A stretch of DNA of 60,614 bases from Acidobacteriota bacterium (GCA_013289835.1 JABCZG010000028.1:1-60614), one strand, 5' to 3'. Counted from the first letter of the stretch, positions 36,001-45,032 are shown. Notes: generated by a model not told the origin, from the letters alone. Made by a program: numbers and translations.

Positions 36001-36144
36001 GGGATACTCGCTGGCACCGACGGCCCGCACCACAACGTCATCAAGCTGCGTCCGCCGCTGGTTTTCTCTCAGGCCGACGCCGATCTTTTTGTTCGCAAAC
36101 TCGATGCCATTTTGCAAGAAGATGCGGCGCAGCAGCGCCGCTAG
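33073..36144 (+). CDS. APH kinase / M23 peptidase-like / class III aminotransferase fusion
   Basis: This 1023-residue protein has three domains. An aminoglycoside-phosphotransferase-fold kinase has YGDANDYNVL (about 207-216) and VIDFGD. A middle M23 (LytM-like) domain has IHLGIDLF (about 445) and YGHL plus HVHF (about 538), the expected zinc ligands. A class III PLP aminotransferase-fold domain has NSGSEANELALRLARAH, ADEVQVGFGRLG and the PLP lysine in VLGKPIGNG (about 859). The last domain resembles phospho-lyases of the ethanolamine-phosphate/phosphohydroxylysine type. A kinase plus phospho-lyase in one chain would phosphorylate and then eliminate an amino alcohol, with the M23 part possibly only structural. 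That pathway is inference. No signal peptide is visible. Confidence 0.87.
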   Translation: MLLETRVEHPITEAESVGLARELYGLEISAQTLPGEYDDNFCLTATDGRALVLKVMHPARESSFIDLQCQALRHLAQRAPHLGLPRVLLNRDGQLFASITASDGSNRLVWLLSFVNGTVLAEVRPHAPGLLRDLGRFLGEMDAALQSFSHPAAHRELKWDSSRAVWITEFVPHIADAKHRALVEKFLRLYEAEVVPALPRLRRSVIYGDANDYNVLVSDPLPQPRKILSVIDFGDMHHGLTVSEVAIAAAYGILGKKDPLQAAAAIVAGYHQAFPLEELELSVLYALIGARLAVSVTNSAHRKTVKPEDSYVTVSEAPAWEALERLAKIRPRFAHYSFRAACGLPAVPKGQAIERLLRANADSLTSILETDLRRTPCKVFDLSVGSTFLGADPVCAETSALTERVFGEMKRAGVRVGVGRYDEARMLYTSPLFGATDDPTEERRTIHLGIDLFVEPGTRLHAPLDGAVHALANNTAALDYGPVVILRHETSDGDEFFTLYGHLTRDTLGSLKVGQRVARGEAFARVGSTNENGGWTPHVHFQIILDLLDLDADFPGVAYASQRSVWTSLSPDPNLLLGIPAERFPAKEPDFAQTLAQRRTLLGKNLSISYQHPLKIVRGWMQYLYDETGRAYLDVYNNVPLVGHSHPRVVKAAQEQLAVLNTNTRYLHDNVNRYAERLTRLLPAPLRVCFFVNSGSEANELALRLARAHTKREDIIVLEHAYHGHTSTLIDISPYKFDGPGGGGRKPWVHVAPLADDYRGLYRRDDRQAGAKYARHVAEILERTRATSRGIAAYIAETLPSVGGQIVFPAGYLAEAYSHVRGAGAVCIADEVQVGFGRLGTHFWGFETQGVVPDIVVLGKPIGNGFPLAAVITTTEIAESFNNGMEFFSTFGGNPVACAAGLAVLDVLEEEHLQEHALRVGAHLVKGLKALAERHALIGDVRGSGLFLGIDLVLDRDTREPAPLQATYVVNRLRDSGILAGTDGPHHNVIKLRPPLVFSQADADLFVRKLDAILQEDAAQQRR

Positions 36145-36180
36145 CATGTTTTGATTCCCATTCAAATCGAATCGGCGTTT

Positions 36181-38019
36181 CTATGGTTTAAGAATTAGGA
36201 AGGCCACGCCGTAGCCGGGAAGATTCACTGTGAGTTTCGACCCCGCCGTGATCGAAACCGGTTGCGGGCCGTTTGTGACCGTCGTTCCAGCATTGATATT
36301 CAACTGCGAGGCAGTCGTGAAGTTTCCTAGCGCAGAAACATCAACGACGGCGGTGCGGAGATCGCCCGTGCCATTGTTGTCGGAGGGCGAAAGAACAGCG
36401 CGATCCACGACCATGACGAGAACCGAGCCGTCGCTGTTCTTCGTCGCCAAGATTTCGGTTGTGGTGGTTTCCGTTGCGGTCAACGTGAGAATGTCCGGTG
36501 CGGCCGGAGTTTGCGCATACAACTGCCCCAGCCAGTAATCCACCCAATAGCTCAGATATTTGTTGCCGGTACCGTAGTCCGCTTCACCGTACTGCGCATC
36601 GGCATCGTAGTCCCAGTGATAGAGCGCCTGGTTGCCGACCTTCCCGAGTTGCGAAAAGACGTACGGCCGCCACGCCGCAAAGAAAGCGCTGGTGCCGCGC
36701 TGATCGGTGACGAATTTCTGCCCCGGGTTGCAGGTACTGTCGCCGCTTGCATTGGCGAAATCCGCGTTCACGTTGTTTTCCGTCACCCATACGGGCACGT
36801 TGCCCAGGTCGGGCCGCAGCTTCAGCCCTTGATAGAAGTAACTGACGTCATTCACGAATCCCGGAACGGTATTAAAGAGTTGCGTGTCGGTATCCTTCTG
36901 GTTGCACGATGAATAGAAATGCGTGGAGAGGATGTCCACGTGGGTGCTTACTCCTCCTGCCGCTGCCGGCATAAAAAATGTGGGCAAATTATTTCGCGGG
37001 TCGCCTAACCCGGAGTCGAAGTCCGCAAGCTCCAGTGCGGAGAATTTGATCGTGGGATCGACGACAAGCATGGCGGGCACCATGGCGTTGTAAAGCTGCA
37101 CGTACTGGGCGGCGGTAAGCCCGTTGATGTTGTACTCGTTGAAGATGCCCCACCACGTAATTTTGTTCGTGCTTGCGGACTGAAAGTGCGTGGTACCCAC
37201 GGTGAACCCGCCAGTGTTGTAGTACTTAACCAAATTCGCGCTGTAGTTGACGAAATCCGTCAAATGGTTGGCGATGTCCAGTTGTCCCGAGGCGGTCTGC
37301 ATCCACGCGGGAGCAACAGCGATCTGAAACTCAGGGCTGTGGTCCGTGACGCCCAAAACCGGCTGAACGATCGCGTCGAGTATCGTGAAATCCCAGTCGC
37401 TCGCTGTGCCCGTATTGGATTTCATTGGCACAGCCTGCGACAAGCCCTGGATTCGAATGTGCTGCGGGCCGAGGATGTTGAGTTGCGCGGGTTCCGTCGC
37501 GGCGTGATTCAGAAAGAACTGATAATCCCATTCGGCAGGCTGAAACGACGTAGACATGAATTCCTGCAGCTTGCCGTTCACCCCCAGGTTCGTGTCCACG
37601 GTGCTGGCCACAACGGCGGCAACTGCTACGACCAAGGTGAGGTCTTGGTTTGACGAGGCCGTGCCGGCGGTGGCGCTTACGCTCAGCGTGTAGCTTCCGG
37701 CAGGGGTGGCCGGGCTGCTCGTCAATGTAATCATCCCGGGAGTGGTGCCGCTCGGCTGGACCAATTTTAAGGAGGTACCGTTTGGCACGCCGCTAACGAC
37801 AAGCGTCGCAGCTCCCGAGTTTCCGGTAACAGTTGCGGTCACCTGAGCTTGTGTTCCATCCTGCGGCGCAAGCGCCATGGCACTGGAGAGTGAAAGATTC
37901 AGCATGGCCGGCGGGGTCGTCGTAGAGCTCAAACCCCCGTTACATGCAGCGGCCACAAAGCAGACCATCGCCAATCCACATAAGACTGCACTACGCTTGA
38001 CCCCATCAAGGTTTCTCAT
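36181..38019 (-). CDS. Lipoprotein with glycoside-hydrolase clan A-like domain
   Basis: This is a 612-residue protein. The N-terminus from the ATG at 38019 is a lipoprotein signal (VLCGLAMVCFVAAAC). An Ig-like beta domain follows, then a TIM-barrel-like region with WWGIFNEYN (a likely acid/base Glu) and VPVWVTENN (a likely nucleophile Glu), and a C-terminal beta-sandwich. This is the layout of clan GH-A glycosidases such as GH39/GH51-like enzymes, but the exact family is unsure. AGGA lies 7 nt before the ATG. It is an outer-membrane or secreted polysaccharide enzyme by inference. Confidence 0.7.
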   Translation of the reverse strand: MRNLDGVKRSAVLCGLAMVCFVAAACNGGLSSTTTPPAMLNLSLSSAMALAPQDGTQAQVTATVTGNSGAATLVVSGVPNGTSLKLVQPSGTTPGMITLTSSPATPAGSYTLSVSATAGTASSNQDLTLVVAVAAVVASTVDTNLGVNGKLQEFMSTSFQPAEWDYQFFLNHAATEPAQLNILGPQHIRIQGLSQAVPMKSNTGTASDWDFTILDAIVQPVLGVTDHSPEFQIAVAPAWMQTASGQLDIANHLTDFVNYSANLVKYYNTGGFTVGTTHFQSASTNKITWWGIFNEYNINGLTAAQYVQLYNAMVPAMLVVDPTIKFSALELADFDSGLGDPRNNLPTFFMPAAAGGVSTHVDILSTHFYSSCNQKDTDTQLFNTVPGFVNDVSYFYQGLKLRPDLGNVPVWVTENNVNADFANASGDSTCNPGQKFVTDQRGTSAFFAAWRPYVFSQLGKVGNQALYHWDYDADAQYGEADYGTGNKYLSYWVDYWLGQLYAQTPAAPDILTLTATETTTTEILATKNSDGSVLVMVVDRAVLSPSDNNGTGDLRTAVVDVSALGNFTTASQLNINAGTTVTNGPQPVSITAGSKLTVNLPGYGVAFLILKP

Positions 38020-38272
38020 GTCCCATCCTGGCCGCGAGGCGCTTGGCACCAACCCATGCCCGCGGATTATATTTCTTTCTCGACCACCGTGGCGTCTAGA
38101 AATCGGAGTCCTGGCGGAATCTTTCCTGGCTGGCATAGGCGGAAATTTGCCCTTCCAAACGTATCCACGAATGGCGTAGACACTCGCGGCGCGACGCGCT
38201 ATCTTCTCCGTGTGTAACAGTTGCGGCCGTCCTTCCCTCCTGCTTGCGAGGACGAGCCGAGAGGTTGCATTT

Positions 38273-39757
38273 ATGTTTTTGTCTCGTTTTATCGTGGGTC
38301 TGCTTTTCCTAGTCGCGTTGTGCGTCCCGATCGGTGCGGCGCAGTCCGCTCAACCGTGCTCTGAAACTCCGTCCACTGATGTGCTTGACTCGCGCTGCGA
38401 TCTGCCACTGCCTCCGCGTCTCGAGGCAGCGAACCTGCCGCAGGAAACTCAGTCGGCAGCAAAAATTCCGCTGACCGTTCTGAGCGGCACACCCGTGCGT
38501 ATCGCGCTCGATCAGCGCACGCGTATCAGCCGCGTTGGCGAGCCCGTGCGCGGAAAAGTCGTGCAAGCGGTCTATGCCTTTGACCAGCAGGTCATCCCCG
38601 CAGGTTCTCTCGCCCAAGGTTACGTCACTAAGATCGATCCGGTCTCGGCCAAGAAGCGCAGTATGGCCTACGCCAACGGCAATTTTTCACCTTTCCACAA
38701 GTATGAAATCACCTTTGATATGTTGACTTTCCCCGATGGCAAGCGGCTCCCCATCAAAACTACTGTTGCCCCCGGCACCGCGGAGGTCGTACATCTGGTG
38801 AGCGACCCCGCCAAAGGAAAAGAAAGAAACGCTGCGGCCCGCGCCGTCGACAACGCCAAGCAGGAAGGCAAGGACCAGGTTCACGACGCAGTAACGGAAA
38901 TCGATTCTCCGGGCCGCATCGAGCGCCTGAAAGAGATGGTGCTGGCGCGTTCTCCATATCGCCGGCAATTCATTGAACGCGGTACGCGCTTTAACGCATC
39001 GCTCGATAACCCGCTCGATTTTGGCGTCGCCATGCGGACGCCCGAGCAACTCGCCGCCATCGGCAGCGCGCCTTTAAACGACACCCTGCTGCATGCACGC
39101 CTCGTCCTGCCGGTGAGCTCGGCAACGGCGACTCACGGCACCCCGGTGCTCGCGCTGCTGACCGAGCCGCTTTTCTCCGCCGATCATCATTTGCTGTTTC
39201 CCGCGGACACGCGGCTGATCGGCCAGGTCGTGCAGGTCAAACCGGCGCGCCATCTGCATCGCAATGGCGTATTGCGGTTTGTGTTCGAGCACATCGAAAC
39301 GCCCGATGGAGCGCTAAGCTCGATGCAGGGAAGCCTCGAGGGCATGGAAGTGGATCGCGAGGCAAACATGAAGCTGGATGAGGAGGGCGGGACGCGCGCG
39401 ACGGACAGCAAGACGCGTTACCTCTCGACCGGGCTTACTGTGGCCATGGCCGCCGTTGCGGCTCGGCCGGATGTGGATCATGGCACCACCGACCCCGCGG
39501 GTGATCCCACCGTGCGGACCGGCGCCGGTGAGTCTGGGTTTGGTTTGGCCGGCGCGCTTTTGAGCTACGCGGCCAAGTCGCCCCCGGTTTCCATCGCGTT
39601 TGGAGCCTATGGAGCTTCAGCCTCAATTTATTCGAATTTTCTCTCGCGCGGACACGACGTTGTTTTGCCGAAGGATACGCCGATGGAAATTGGCTTTGGC
39701 AATCCGCATCCCGGAGCAGCCGCTTCTAATTCGCAGGAGCCGAAGCACCCCAGGTGA
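38273..39757 (+). CDS. Exported protein, TrbI/VirB10-like beta domain possible
   Basis: This is a 494-residue protein starting MFLSRFIVGLLFLVALCVPIG with a signal peptide. Two related segments (RIALDQRTRISRVGEPVRGK with VIPAGSLAQGYVT, and LLFPADTRLIGQVVQV) recall the 'barrier/stopper' repeats of TrbI/VirB10-like or PA14-independent secretion proteins. The match is weak and no conjugation genes are nearby. The C-terminal half has a hydrophobic Gly/Ala region. Start is the ATG at 38273 with GAGAGG about 10 nt before. Function is unassigned. Confidence 0.6.
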   Translation: MFLSRFIVGLLFLVALCVPIGAAQSAQPCSETPSTDVLDSRCDLPLPPRLEAANLPQETQSAAKIPLTVLSGTPVRIALDQRTRISRVGEPVRGKVVQAVYAFDQQVIPAGSLAQGYVTKIDPVSAKKRSMAYANGNFSPFHKYEITFDMLTFPDGKRLPIKTTVAPGTAEVVHLVSDPAKGKERNAAARAVDNAKQEGKDQVHDAVTEIDSPGRIERLKEMVLARSPYRRQFIERGTRFNASLDNPLDFGVAMRTPEQLAAIGSAPLNDTLLHARLVLPVSSATATHGTPVLALLTEPLFSADHHLLFPADTRLIGQVVQVKPARHLHRNGVLRFVFEHIETPDGALSSMQGSLEGMEVDREANMKLDEEGGTRATDSKTRYLSTGLTVAMAAVAARPDVDHGTTDPAGDPTVRTGAGESGFGLAGALLSYAAKSPPVSIAFGAYGASASIYSNFLSRGHDVVLPKDTPMEIGFGNPHPGAAASNSQEPKHPR

Positions 39758-39778
39758 TAGGAGTGCTTCTTCTTTCAC

Positions 39779-39810
39779 TAGAATAACAACTTGACAAATC
39801 GGTTATTCTA
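39779..39810. promoter_or_regulatory. Inverted repeat enclosing TTGACA upstream of dprA
   Basis: TAGAATAAC (39779-39787) pairs perfectly with GTTATTCTA (39802-39810) around a 14-nt spacer that holds TTGACA (39791-39796). It lies 20 bp before the dprA start codon. A matching -10 box is not clear (TAGGCT at 39815 is weak), so it may be an operator or a folding element in the leader. Confidence 0.5.
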
Positions 39811-39829
39811 CACGTAGGCTCGCCAGGCG

Positions 39830-40957
39830 ATGGAGCTTGATGCTTCTCTCTCCTGGCTCGCGCTGGCGCTGACGCCCGGCCTGGCTTCGCGTCTGTCTGC
39901 CCGGCTGCTGCGGAAATTTGGCTCGCCGGACGGCGTTTTTCGCGCCTCCCTGCCGCAGCTCGAATCCTGCCATCTCCCGGCACAAGTGGCGCAATCTCTC
40001 ATCAAGAAGGAAGCCTTCAAGCGCGCTACAAAAGAGTTAGACGGAGTTCGAAAGATTGCGGGCTGCTCCCTGCTGAACTGGACAGAACCGGAATACCCTC
40101 AGACGCTGCTGCAAATCTATGACCCGCCGGTTCTGCTGTACGTCCGCGGCGACCCGCAGGTCCTCAACCTGGCGAGCCTCAGCATCGTTGGGACGCGCCG
40201 CCCGACGCTCTATGGAACGCAAATGGCGCAGCGCCTCGGCCGCGACCTTGCCGCGCGAGGTCTCGTCATTGTCAGCGGCATGGCCCGCGGCATTGATGCC
40301 ATCGGCCATCAAGGTTCAATGGACGCCCACGGCCGCGCCATCGGAGTCCTGGGAACCGGCATTGACGTCTGCTATCCAAAGGAAAACAAGAAGCTCTACG
40401 AAAAAGTCCTGGAGCGCGGCGCAATCATCAGCGAATTCCCGCTGCACACGTACCCCGCACCAGAAAATTTCCCGGTGCGAAATCGCATCGTCGCAGGGAT
40501 GCCGCTCGGCACTGTGGTGATCGAAGGCGCGCAGTACAGCGGATCGTTGATCACAGCGCGGCTCGCGATGGAGTTTGGCCGGGAAGTTTTCGGCGTTCCC
40601 GGTAACGTCACGCAGCCCGTCAGCTTCGCGCCGAATCAGCTCATCAAGCAGGGAGCCAAGCTGGTCACCTGCGCCGAGGACGTCATCGAGGAGCTGCCGA
40701 CACCCGTCCGGGCAGCGCTTTTGCAGGCCGAGCAACCGGAAGCCGAGCAGCGCAATCTGCTGGCGGCTGCGTCGCTGAATGGCTCGCAGAAAAAGCTCTA
40801 CGAACTGCTGAACGCCGAGGAGCCCATGCCCATCGACGACATCGTGGAACGCTCCGGCTTGAACTCTTCCGACGTTCTGGCTACGCTGTTTGATCTGGAG
40901 ATGAAAGGAATCATCCGCCAATTGCCGGGCAAACAGTTCAGTAAAGTCTTGTTGTAG
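39830..40957 (+). CDS. dprA: DNA-processing protein DprA
   Basis: DprA loads RecA on incoming single-stranded DNA during natural transformation. This is a 375-residue protein with the Rossmann-like core: IVGTRRPTLYGTQMA, SGMARGIDAIGHQGSM, GTGIDVCYPKENKKL, NFPVRNRIVAGM, VIEGAQYSGSLITARLA, EVFGVPGNVTQPVSF. A C-terminal winged-helix (DprA_WH) region follows (EEPMPIDDIVERSGLNSSDV). The N-terminal HhH-like domain is also present. It is the first of a dprA-topA-xerC series. Confidence 0.95.
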   Translation: MELDASLSWLALALTPGLASRLSARLLRKFGSPDGVFRASLPQLESCHLPAQVAQSLIKKEAFKRATKELDGVRKIAGCSLLNWTEPEYPQTLLQIYDPPVLLYVRGDPQVLNLASLSIVGTRRPTLYGTQMAQRLGRDLAARGLVIVSGMARGIDAIGHQGSMDAHGRAIGVLGTGIDVCYPKENKKLYEKVLERGAIISEFPLHTYPAPENFPVRNRIVAGMPLGTVVIEGAQYSGSLITARLAMEFGREVFGVPGNVTQPVSFAPNQLIKQGAKLVTCAEDVIEELPTPVRAALLQAEQPEAEQRNLLAAASLNGSQKKLYELLNAEEPMPIDDIVERSGLNSSDVLATLFDLEMKGIIRQLPGKQFSKVLL

Positions 40958-41147
40958 AGTCGGTTAGGGGTTTGCATCGCTGGCTGGGAGGCGGGCATCC
41001 AATACCTCAAACGCATCCACAAGGGGTATCGCCGCATCCATTAGTTGGCACCGGAGCGGTTTGAGCCGTTCGTCTTAGGTAGCGAGAAGGACACACGCCC
41101 GCGCGGTTCGCCCTTCCTGCAGAACAGTACGGAGTTACAAAGGCTAG

Positions 41148-43844
41148 ATGGCACGTTCGCTCGTCATTGTCGAATCGCCCGCAAAGGCGAAAACGATTAA
41201 CAAGTATTTGGGACGCAACTTCACCGTCAAGGCGTCCATCGGCCACGTTATGGACCTGCCGAAAAAGACGATCGGTATCCGTCTGCCCGGAGAAGAAGAA
41301 GGCGGCAAGAAGAAAAAGCGCAAAGCCAAAAAAGGCAGCAAGAAGGTAAAGGAAGCACCGGCAGGGAAAATCATCAGGCTCGATGACGAGAAGATTTTCG
41401 AGCCCACGCTGCAAATCATCGCGGGCAAGGGCAAAGTCATCAACGATCTTCGCAAGGCCGCACAGTCCGCCGACGCCATCTATCTGGCGGGTGACCCGGA
41501 CCGCGAGGGAGAGGCCATCTCCGCGCATTTGGCCCTGGTACTTTCGAAACCTTCCAAATACACCGAACAAGAACCCACTGTTTCGCGGTTCAAGAAAAAG
41601 GACGCGAAGCCGGAAGAGCCCGCCAAAAAGGAAGAAGAGGCCGCTCCGCAAAAAGAAGTGGTTGCCATCGATCCCAAGAAAATCTTTCGGGTGACCTTTA
41701 ACGAAATTACACCCAAAGCGATTCGCGCGGCCTTCGACAAACCCCGCCAGGTAGACGCAAATCTAGTGGATGCCCAGCAGGCGCGGCGCGTGCTCGATCG
41801 CATCGTGGGCTACAAGATTTCTCCCATTCTCTGGAACAAAGTGCGCCGCGGACTTTCTGCGGGGCGCGTGCAAACCGTGGCGCTGCGGCTAATTGTCGAA
41901 CGCGAACTGCAAATCCGCGCGTTCGTTCCGCAAGAGTATTGGACCATTCACGCGATGCTGGACGCCGGGCAGCCGCCGCTGTTCGAAGCCAAGCTCTTCC
42001 GGCACAAAGGCGAGGAGATTGAAGTAAAGGACCAGGCGGCCGCGGACAAGATCGTCGCCGCGGCCAGCAAGGCCAAGTGGCAGGTCGCCACGGTTGCGCA
42101 GAAAGAAAAGAAGCGCAATCCGCCGCCACCGTTTACAACTTCGAAATTGCAGCAAGCCGCCTACAACCGGCTACGCTACACCGCCAAGCGCACCATGTCT
42201 CTCGCGCAGAAATTGTATGAAGGCGTGGAACTCGGCGATGAAGGTTCGGTGGCGCTGATCACCTACATGCGCACCGATTCGGTGCATGTTTCGAACGATG
42301 CGCTGGCCCAGGTTCGCGAGTTGATTCCTGAACGCTTTGGTTCGAACTATCTCCCCGAAAAACCCAATTACTACAAATCGAAAAAGGACGCGCAAGAAGC
42401 TCACGAAGCAGTGCGCCCAACCGATGTCATGCGCGCCCCGGAAGACGTCCGCAAGTATCTCGAAGAAGACCTCTTCAAGCTGTACCAGCTGATCTGGCAG
42501 CGCTTTGTCGCCTCTCAGATGCTTCCGGCGATTTTCGATCAGACGACCATTGATATTTCGGCGGGCGACTATACGTTCCGTGCGACCGGCTCCGTCCAGA
42601 AGTTCGACGGCTACCTGCGCGTCTATCAGATGCCGGCGTCCATCGCGGACCGCGAAGACGACGAAAAGGACGATGAAGGAGAAGGCCGCGCGCTTCCGCA
42701 GGTGAAGGAAGGGCAGATCCTCCGCCTCGACAAGATTCGCCCGGACCAGCATTTCACCGAGCCGCCGCCACGGTACAACGACGCGACTCTAGTGAAAGAA
42801 CTGGAGGAAGACGGCATCGGCCGGCCCTCGACCTACGCAGCGATCATTTCGACGATCGTCGAACGCGAATACGTCACCAAGACGCAAGGACGTTTCTCGC
42901 CCACCATGCTTGGAGAGCGCGTCAGCACGCTGCTGGTGAAAAGCTTCGAGGATATTTTCGACGTGACGTTTACCGCGCGGCTCGAAGAAGAGCTCGACGA
43001 AATTGAAGAGGGCAAGCTCCCCTGGCGCGAAGCCGTCAAAGAGTTCTGGGAAAAATTCGTCGTGGACCTCGACAGAGCAGACGACGAAATGCTTTCCTAC
43101 AAGGCTGGCATCCCCACGGGGAAAAAGTGCGAAAAGTGCGGCCAGGGCGAATTGCTCGAACGCATCAGCCGCCACGGATTCTTCCTCGGCTGCTCGCGCT
43201 ATCCCGATTGCGATTTCATTCAGGACCTCTCGCCGGAACTTCCCGAAGAAACCAGCGGCGAACCCAAGATCGAGTATTGCGACAATTGCGGCAAGGAGAT
43301 GGCCATCAAGCGCGGCCGCTTTGGCACGTTCTTGGCCTGCAAGGGCTATCCGGATTGCAAGACCACGCGCCGCCTCGTTCAGGGCACGCGCATCGCGCAC
43401 CAGCCCGACGAGCCGCTCGACGAGAAGTGCACGCTGTGCGGCAACGGCTTGATAAAAAAACACGGCCGCTTCGGCGAGTTCATCGGCTGCTCCGGCTACC
43501 CCAAGTGCAAATACACGCGGCCGATCACCATGGGCATCAAATGCCCGAAGTGCAATGAGGGCGAATTCGTCCGCCGCGGCAGCGCCGGCAAGGGTGGACG
43601 CGGGCGCCCACGCATTTTTTACGGCTGCTCGCGCTACCCGGATTGCGACTTCACCACGCCGCACATGCCCATCGCCGAACCATGCCCCAAGTGCGGCGCG
43701 CCGTTCATCGTCGAGAAGCGCACCAAGATCGGCACCGTACACTCCTGCCTGAAAGAAGGCTGCGACTGGGAAAAGCTCATTCCCGATGCTCCGCCGCAAA
43801 CGCAACCGGAAGAAGACCCGGTACCCGTGGCAGCCAAGTCCTGA
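41148..43844 (+). CDS. topA: DNA topoisomerase I
   Basis: This is a type IA topoisomerase of 898 residues. The Toprim domain starts at MARSLVIVESPAKAKTI and holds DPDREGEAI. The catalytic Tyr is in LITYMRTDS. Two Lys/Glu-rich insertions interrupt the Toprim half (about residues 45-70 and 140-170). Five C-terminal C4 zinc ribbons are visible: CEKCGQGE, CDNCGKEM, CTLCGNGL, CPKCNEGE and CPKCGAPF, each followed by a distal Cys pair. It relaxes negative supercoils. AAAGG lies 4 nt before the ATG. It follows dprA by 190 bp. Confidence 0.96.
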   Translation: MARSLVIVESPAKAKTINKYLGRNFTVKASIGHVMDLPKKTIGIRLPGEEEGGKKKKRKAKKGSKKVKEAPAGKIIRLDDEKIFEPTLQIIAGKGKVINDLRKAAQSADAIYLAGDPDREGEAISAHLALVLSKPSKYTEQEPTVSRFKKKDAKPEEPAKKEEEAAPQKEVVAIDPKKIFRVTFNEITPKAIRAAFDKPRQVDANLVDAQQARRVLDRIVGYKISPILWNKVRRGLSAGRVQTVALRLIVERELQIRAFVPQEYWTIHAMLDAGQPPLFEAKLFRHKGEEIEVKDQAAADKIVAAASKAKWQVATVAQKEKKRNPPPPFTTSKLQQAAYNRLRYTAKRTMSLAQKLYEGVELGDEGSVALITYMRTDSVHVSNDALAQVRELIPERFGSNYLPEKPNYYKSKKDAQEAHEAVRPTDVMRAPEDVRKYLEEDLFKLYQLIWQRFVASQMLPAIFDQTTIDISAGDYTFRATGSVQKFDGYLRVYQMPASIADREDDEKDDEGEGRALPQVKEGQILRLDKIRPDQHFTEPPPRYNDATLVKELEEDGIGRPSTYAAIISTIVEREYVTKTQGRFSPTMLGERVSTLLVKSFEDIFDVTFTARLEEELDEIEEGKLPWREAVKEFWEKFVVDLDRADDEMLSYKAGIPTGKKCEKCGQGELLERISRHGFFLGCSRYPDCDFIQDLSPELPEETSGEPKIEYCDNCGKEMAIKRGRFGTFLACKGYPDCKTTRRLVQGTRIAHQPDEPLDEKCTLCGNGLIKKHGRFGEFIGCSGYPKCKYTRPITMGIKCPKCNEGEFVRRGSAGKGGRGRPRIFYGCSRYPDCDFTTPHMPIAEPCPKCGAPFIVEKRTKIGTVHSCLKEGCDWEKLIPDAPPQTQPEEDPVPVAAKS

Positions 43845-43944
43845 TCCCACCGCATCAAAAGAAACAGCACTGCAAATCTCCCTTCTGCGAGTGGCTAGGC
43901 TCCTATACTGTATGTGGAAGCCCTCGACGGAGTTTTAGCCGGGA

Positions 43945-44985
43945 ATGAAGCAAGCCATTGCCAAGTATCTTGAGTATCTTCGCTCGGTGAAGAACTCTTC
44001 GCCGCATACCATTTCGAACTACGGAAAAGACCTCGACCAATTTCTTGTGTATCTTTCTCCGCCGGATGCGCTTCCGCCCGCGCTTACAGAAGTTACGCAC
44101 TCGATGATTCGCGAGTTCGTCGCGCATCTCCACAACCATGGCTTGCAGAAAAGCTCCATTGCCCGGAAGCTCGCCTCCCTCCGTTCGTTTTTCAAGTATT
44201 GCGTCCGGGAAGGGCAGCTGAAGGAAAACCCCGCGCGTCTCGTGCCAACCCCGAAATTGCCGAAACGCATCCCTTCCGTGCTATCCGCCGAAGAGATGAG
44301 CGGCTTCCTGAATCAGCTGGCTGGAATGAGTCTCGGATCCGCAAGCGCTGGCCCGTCTTCGAAAAATCGTGCGACAGTTTCCGCGTCTGCTGCCAGAACG
44401 GCGTCAAAGAAAAAGAATCCTGGGATTTCTGCGCTTCCGGAGGAAGGATTACTTCTCCGACGCGATCGTGCGCTCCTCGAACTTCTATACGCCGCCGGAC
44501 TTCGCGTCAGCGAGCTCACCGGCCTCAATCTCGTCGACATGGAGCAGAAAGAGCGTATTCTCCGCGTCCGGGGCAAAGGCAACAAGGAGCGCATCGTCCC
44601 TTACGGCGGCAAGGCCCAGGAAGCGCTCGAGAAATACTGGCCGCTGCGCGAACAACTTCTGCTTCAGACCGCCGGCTCGCGCGCGAGCCGCCGCGCCGCC
44701 CCACACACAGAAGCCATTTTTTTAAATTATGCGGGCCGCCGCCTGACGCAGCGCTCCGTCGGCCGCATCGTCAAGAAGTACGTCCGCCTGGTTAACGTCA
44801 ACTGGGACCTGCATCCCCATTCGCTGCGCCACGCGTTCGCCACGCATCTTCTCGCGGACGGCGCCGATCTCCGCGCCATCCAGGAGTTGCTCGGCCACCA
44901 ATCCCTCTCCACCACCCAGAAATACACGCACGCCTCCATCCGCCAATTGATGGAAATCTACGACAAGGCCCACCCGCACGCGTAG
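43945..44985 (+). CDS. xerC: Tyrosine recombinase XerC-type
   Basis: This is a site-specific recombinase of 346 residues for chromosome dimer resolution or integration. An N-terminal SAM-like core-binding domain (SVKNSSPHTISNYGKDLDQF) is followed by the catalytic domain with Arg in AGLRVSELTGLNL, HSLRHAFATHLL (His/Arg), LGHQSLSTTQKYTH (His and nucleophile Tyr). A Ser/Ala/Lys-rich insertion of about 35 residues (around 130-165) separates the domains. The position after topA suggests the housekeeping Xer protein. Context does not distinguish XerC from XerD. Confidence 0.92.
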   Translation: MKQAIAKYLEYLRSVKNSSPHTISNYGKDLDQFLVYLSPPDALPPALTEVTHSMIREFVAHLHNHGLQKSSIARKLASLRSFFKYCVREGQLKENPARLVPTPKLPKRIPSVLSAEEMSGFLNQLAGMSLGSASAGPSSKNRATVSASAARTASKKKNPGISALPEEGLLLRRDRALLELLYAAGLRVSELTGLNLVDMEQKERILRVRGKGNKERIVPYGGKAQEALEKYWPLREQLLLQTAGSRASRRAAPHTEAIFLNYAGRRLTQRSVGRIVKKYVRLVNVNWDLHPHSLRHAFATHLLADGADLRAIQELLGHQSLSTTQKYTHASIRQLMEIYDKAHPHA

Positions 44986-45032
44986 TAACTTTCGAAAGCG
45001 AAGTCTTGGGTTTGAACCTCCACAAAAATCAA

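Noticed and set aside
42789..43850. 353-codon minus-strand frame opposite topA
   Set aside because: Ala/Gly/Val/Phe-rich mirror of the topA zinc-ribbon region.
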